From Cellvibrio sp. KY-YJ-3 (GTDB taxonomy: Bacteria; Pseudomonadota; Gammaproteobacteria; Pseudomonadales; Cellvibrionaceae), in assembly GCF_008806955.1 (NCBI RefSeq), contig NZ_CP031727.1, forward strand, positions 3,052,001 to 3,116,000: DNA of 64,000 nt, read 5' to 3'. Every line of letters starts with the position of its first letter. Position 1 is the stretch's first letter. This document shows positions 61,452 through 64,000 of the stretch, piece by piece. Made by a program: the position numbers and the translations under genes. The notes beneath the pieces are model-generated. The model made no database searches. It saw only the letters and a program-made list of their open reading frames with translations, and was not told where the DNA came from.

Positions 61452-64000
61452 ATGGTTTTACTGATTATTTTCACCTTGGTCGGGATGGGCTTGGGTGAAG
61501 CGGCATTTTATGAAAATGGTTGGCTGATTGGCGGCGCGCTGGGGTTTTTGATCACCAAAATCATTCAACTCAGCGGTCAGGTTACGCGCCTTCAGCGCGA
61601 TGTAAAACAACTGCAATCCCCGCCGATTTCACCCGCGCCAACTGCGCAACCTGTTACTGCACTGCCGGTGTCGGTAGCGTCGCCTGTTAATGCAGAGCCG
61701 GAGCCGCTGCAACAAGCTTCGCAACACCAACCTCCTCAACACCAAACTCTGCTGGATGAGCGCTTAAAGGAGCATGGTATTGAGTTGCCGCCGGCGCAAC
61801 CGCAATTGCCGCCACAAACTGCCGCACGTCAAACAACAGTGCCGCAATCACAAACTGTTTATCAACCCGCAGCGGCGCGCTATGAGCGCCCGCCTCGCCA
61901 GCCCAATGCAGTGGAAAAAGCCGCTGAAAAACTGCAGCAATATCTCAAGGATTTTTTCACCCAGGGCAATCCTATTGTGCGTATCGGCATGGTAGTGATG
62001 TTTTTTGGTTTGAGTTTTTTAGTGAAGTACGCCGCGAACCAAGGCATGTTTCCGCTGGAATTACGCATGGCGATAGTGGCTGCCATTGCGCTGGTGTTAA
62101 TTGGGCTCGGCTGGAAAACCCGTGACCGTGAGGGTGGTTACGGGCTGGTATTGCAGGGCGGTGGTATTGGTGCGCTGTACCTCACGATATTTGCGGCGGC
62201 CAAAATGTATGCACTGATGCCTACTGGTGTTGCGCTGGTATTAATGCTGATTATTGTTGCGCTGGGTGTGCTACTCGCCGTTATCCAAAATGCACAAGTA
62301 CTGGCGCTAATGGCCACCGCTGGTGGTTTTCTTGCGCCCATTCTCACCTCGGACGGTTCCGGGAATCATGTCGGGCTGTTTAGTTTTTATCTGCTACTTA
62401 ACCTCGGCATTCTCGCCATTGCCTGGTTTAAAACCTGGCGCTTGCTCAATTGGGTCGGCTTTGTTTTTACCTTTGTCATTACCTCGCTCTGGGGCGTGCT
62501 GAAATACGAGCCGCATTTATATGCCAGCACCCAACCGTTTTTGCTCGCATTTTTTGCGCTTTATTTAAGCGTATCGATTTTATTCTCACTCAAACAACCG
62601 CCCAACTTAAAAGGTTTGGTGGATGGCAGTTTGGTGTTCGGTTTGCCGATTGTCGGTTTTGGTTTGCAAACCGCGCTGCTTAAACACACTGAATACGGCT
62701 TGGCGATTAGTGCATTAATTCTGGCGATAATTTATATCACGCTGGCGCGCGTGCTCTGGGCAAAATACCAACAAACCCATCGTGTATTGATTGAATCATT
62801 TATTGCCTTGGGTGTGACCTTTGCCACGCTCACCATTCCGCTGGCGTTAGACGCGCAGTGGACATCCGCCACTTGGGCCTTGGAAGCGGCAGGTTTAATT
62901 TGGGTCGGCATGCGTCAGCAGCGATTGCTACCGCGCTGTGCCGGTTACTTGTTGTATATCGCAGCGGCGGTGTCATTACTGATTGACGGTATTAGTGCTG
63001 GTTCCTTGCCCATTATTCGCGGTGATTTTATCGGCTTGCTGATCCTGTCTGTCGCCGCGCTGGCGATTGCCTTCACTGCAGATCGTTTTATTTCCGTGCT
63101 GCGCTCAAGCGAAAAACACCTGGCATCCGTTGCGCAAATTATTGCGTGGCTCTGGTGGTTGCATGCGGGTTATATGGAGTTAAGTGCCCATGTGGCGGGC
63201 GAGCAGCATTTTGCCGCGCTGATTGGTTTTTTTGCCGTCTCCGTTGCCGGTGTAATCGGGTTAAGTAAAAAATTAAGTTGGCCGTCACTGGCGTCGCTCG
63301 GTTTTTGGTTATTGCCTTTAACGTCACTCTGGGCGCTGCGTAATTTTGGCGAAGGCTTATTTATCGGTTATGGCGTTTATCCGTCGCAGGGGTGGGGTTT
63401 ATTGGCGCTTGGTTTATTTATTGCGGTGCAATATCGCTTTTTATGGAGCCGCCGCGAATTGTCATCCGGCGGTTTATTAAGTGTGTGGCACATTTTAAGC
63501 GCGTGGTTTTTATTCACGCTGGTGTATTGGGAGGCAAGTCATTGGCAGGGTGTTATGCAATGGTATGGCACCAGTGCGGCGGTATTGTGGTTTGCGTGTT
63601 TGGTTGTGCCCTTGGTTGCGCTGTTGTATTTCACACCTAAATCCATTTGGCCGTTTGCGGCTTATCCGGCGGATTATAAAAATTATATTCCTGCGCCGTT
63701 GTTGCTGTTATTACTCGGTTGGTTTGTTGTTGCTTCACATTATTCCGGTATCACCAATCAATTTTATTTACCCATACTCAATCCGCTGGATTTAGCACAA
63801 GCCGCTGTATTGGCGATTGTTGCTTATGCTATTAAGCGCGGCTTTATTAATTTGCACACAGCACCCGCCGAGTTGCGCTACGGCTTGCTCGGTGGTTTGG
63901 GTTTTGTGTGGATTAACCTGGTGCTGCTACGTGCAATTCACCATTACGCGGCGGTGGATTATGTCGCCGCAGTCATGTGGGATTCTGCCATCGTACAAAT
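61452..64000 (+). CDS. DUF2339 multi-pass membrane protein (3' partial)
   Basis: The frame is open from ATG 61452 (AAGGAATTTCT before it) to the end of the window, about 849 residues so far; the stop lies beyond. One N-terminal hydrophobic segment, a Pro/Gln-rich linker (about 50-155), then a motif typical of DUF2339 (NPIVRIGMVVMFFGLSFLVKYAA, about 173-195, then GYGLVLQGGGIGALYLTIFAAAK) and at least 18 further membrane helices. Function unknown; members are large inner-membrane proteins of gammaproteobacteria. Shorter frames shown on either strand here are shadows. Confidence 0.9.
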   Translation, partial: MVLLIIFTLVGMGLGEAAFYENGWLIGGALGFLITKIIQLSGQVTRLQRDVKQLQSPPISPAPTAQPVTALPVSVASPVNAEPEPLQQASQHQPPQHQTLLDERLKEHGIELPPAQPQLPPQTAARQTTVPQSQTVYQPAAARYERPPRQPNAVEKAAEKLQQYLKDFFTQGNPIVRIGMVVMFFGLSFLVKYAANQGMFPLELRMAIVAAIALVLIGLGWKTRDREGGYGLVLQGGGIGALYLTIFAAAKMYALMPTGVALVLMLIIVALGVLLAVIQNAQVLALMATAGGFLAPILTSDGSGNHVGLFSFYLLLNLGILAIAWFKTWRLLNWVGFVFTFVITSLWGVLKYEPHLYASTQPFLLAFFALYLSVSILFSLKQPPNLKGLVDGSLVFGLPIVGFGLQTALLKHTEYGLAISALILAIIYITLARVLWAKYQQTHRVLIESFIALGVTFATLTIPLALDAQWTSATWALEAAGLIWVGMRQQRLLPRCAGYLLYIAAAVSLLIDGISAGSLPIIRGDFIGLLILSVAALAIAFTADRFISVLRSSEKHLASVAQIIAWLWWLHAGYMELSAHVAGEQHFAALIGFFAVSVAGVIGLSKKLSWPSLASLGFWLLPLTSLWALRNFGEGLFIGYGVYPSQGWGLLALGLFIAVQYRFLWSRRELSSGGLLSVWHILSAWFLFTLVYWEASHWQGVMQWYGTSAAVLWFACLVVPLVALLYFTPKSIWPFAAYPADYKNYIPAPLLLLLLGWFVVASHYSGITNQFYLPILNPLDLAQAAVLAIVAYAIKRGFINLHTAPAELRYGLLGGLGFVWINLVLLRAIHHYAAVDYVAAVMWDSAIVQ

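Noticed and set aside
1-64000. CRISPR array, tRNA/rRNA genes, prophage or transposase genes
   Set aside because: No evenly spaced direct repeats with unique spacers, no cloverleaf-like RNA genes and no transposase or integrase motifs were seen.

Overview
The window looks like chromosome of a polarly flagellated, cellulose-degrading gammaproteobacterium, most likely a Cellvibrio-like member of the Cellvibrionales. The reasons are Pseudomonas-type gene content and order (cheR-flgBCDEFGHIJKL-fliC-flaG-fliD, mltD-gloB-methyltransferase-dnaQ with fimL-nudC close by, thrH, acnB), an iron-sulfur type APS reductase, and a secreted family 9 glycoside hydrolase. The assignment rests on gene content alone. 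I see no tRNA, rRNA, insertion sequence, prophage or CRISPR array.

Bases 1-24.9 kb are a flagellar locus on the + strand. cheR (cut by the window start) ends at a terminator. flgBCDE lies behind a good sigma-54 promoter, and flgFGHIJ(KL) behind a second one. A FliT-like chaperone gene follows. Then come two flagellin genes with flaG between them. The first flagellin has a sigma-28 promoter and the second a sigma-54-like one. A MASE1/CHASE/PAS histidine kinase sits between the second flagellin and fliD, and fliD has its own sigma-28 promoter. The hook, junction, cap and filament proteins are all much longer than in E. coli. A CMP-nonulosonate cytidylyltransferase gene after fliD hints at flagellin glycosylation.

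Bases 25.7-43.4 kb are housekeeping: acnB, an SMP-30 family lipoprotein, a DUF1289 protein, miaE, the GH9 enzyme, mltD, gloB, a YafS-like methyltransferase, dnaQ (without rnhA next to it), fimL, nudC, a small membrane protein, sohB and msrA.

Bases 43.4-56.3 kb are accessory. A minus-strand set encodes a five-PAS hybrid kinase, a REC-PAS regulator and a Crp/Fnr regulator. Beside it lie six small envelope/stress-type genes (YflT-like, PRC-barrel, ElaB/YqjD-like, DUF2934, a Rho_N-type protein and DUF4142). Next is a tightly overlapping three-gene operon (MGDG-synthase-type glycosyltransferase, YkoP-like protein, NodB-type deacetylase) and then an unrecognised 136-residue protein behind a structured leader with a possible 14-codon leader peptide. 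The glycosyltransferase operon plus this orphan gene is my best candidate for an undescribed system, probably a glycolipid or envelope-glycan modification under stress.

Bases 56.4-64 kb return to housekeeping: cysH, thrH, a 51-residue membrane protein, a dienelactone hydrolase, a 108-base cruciform repeat, pabB, a DUF4230 protein and the start of a large DUF2339 membrane protein that runs off the window.
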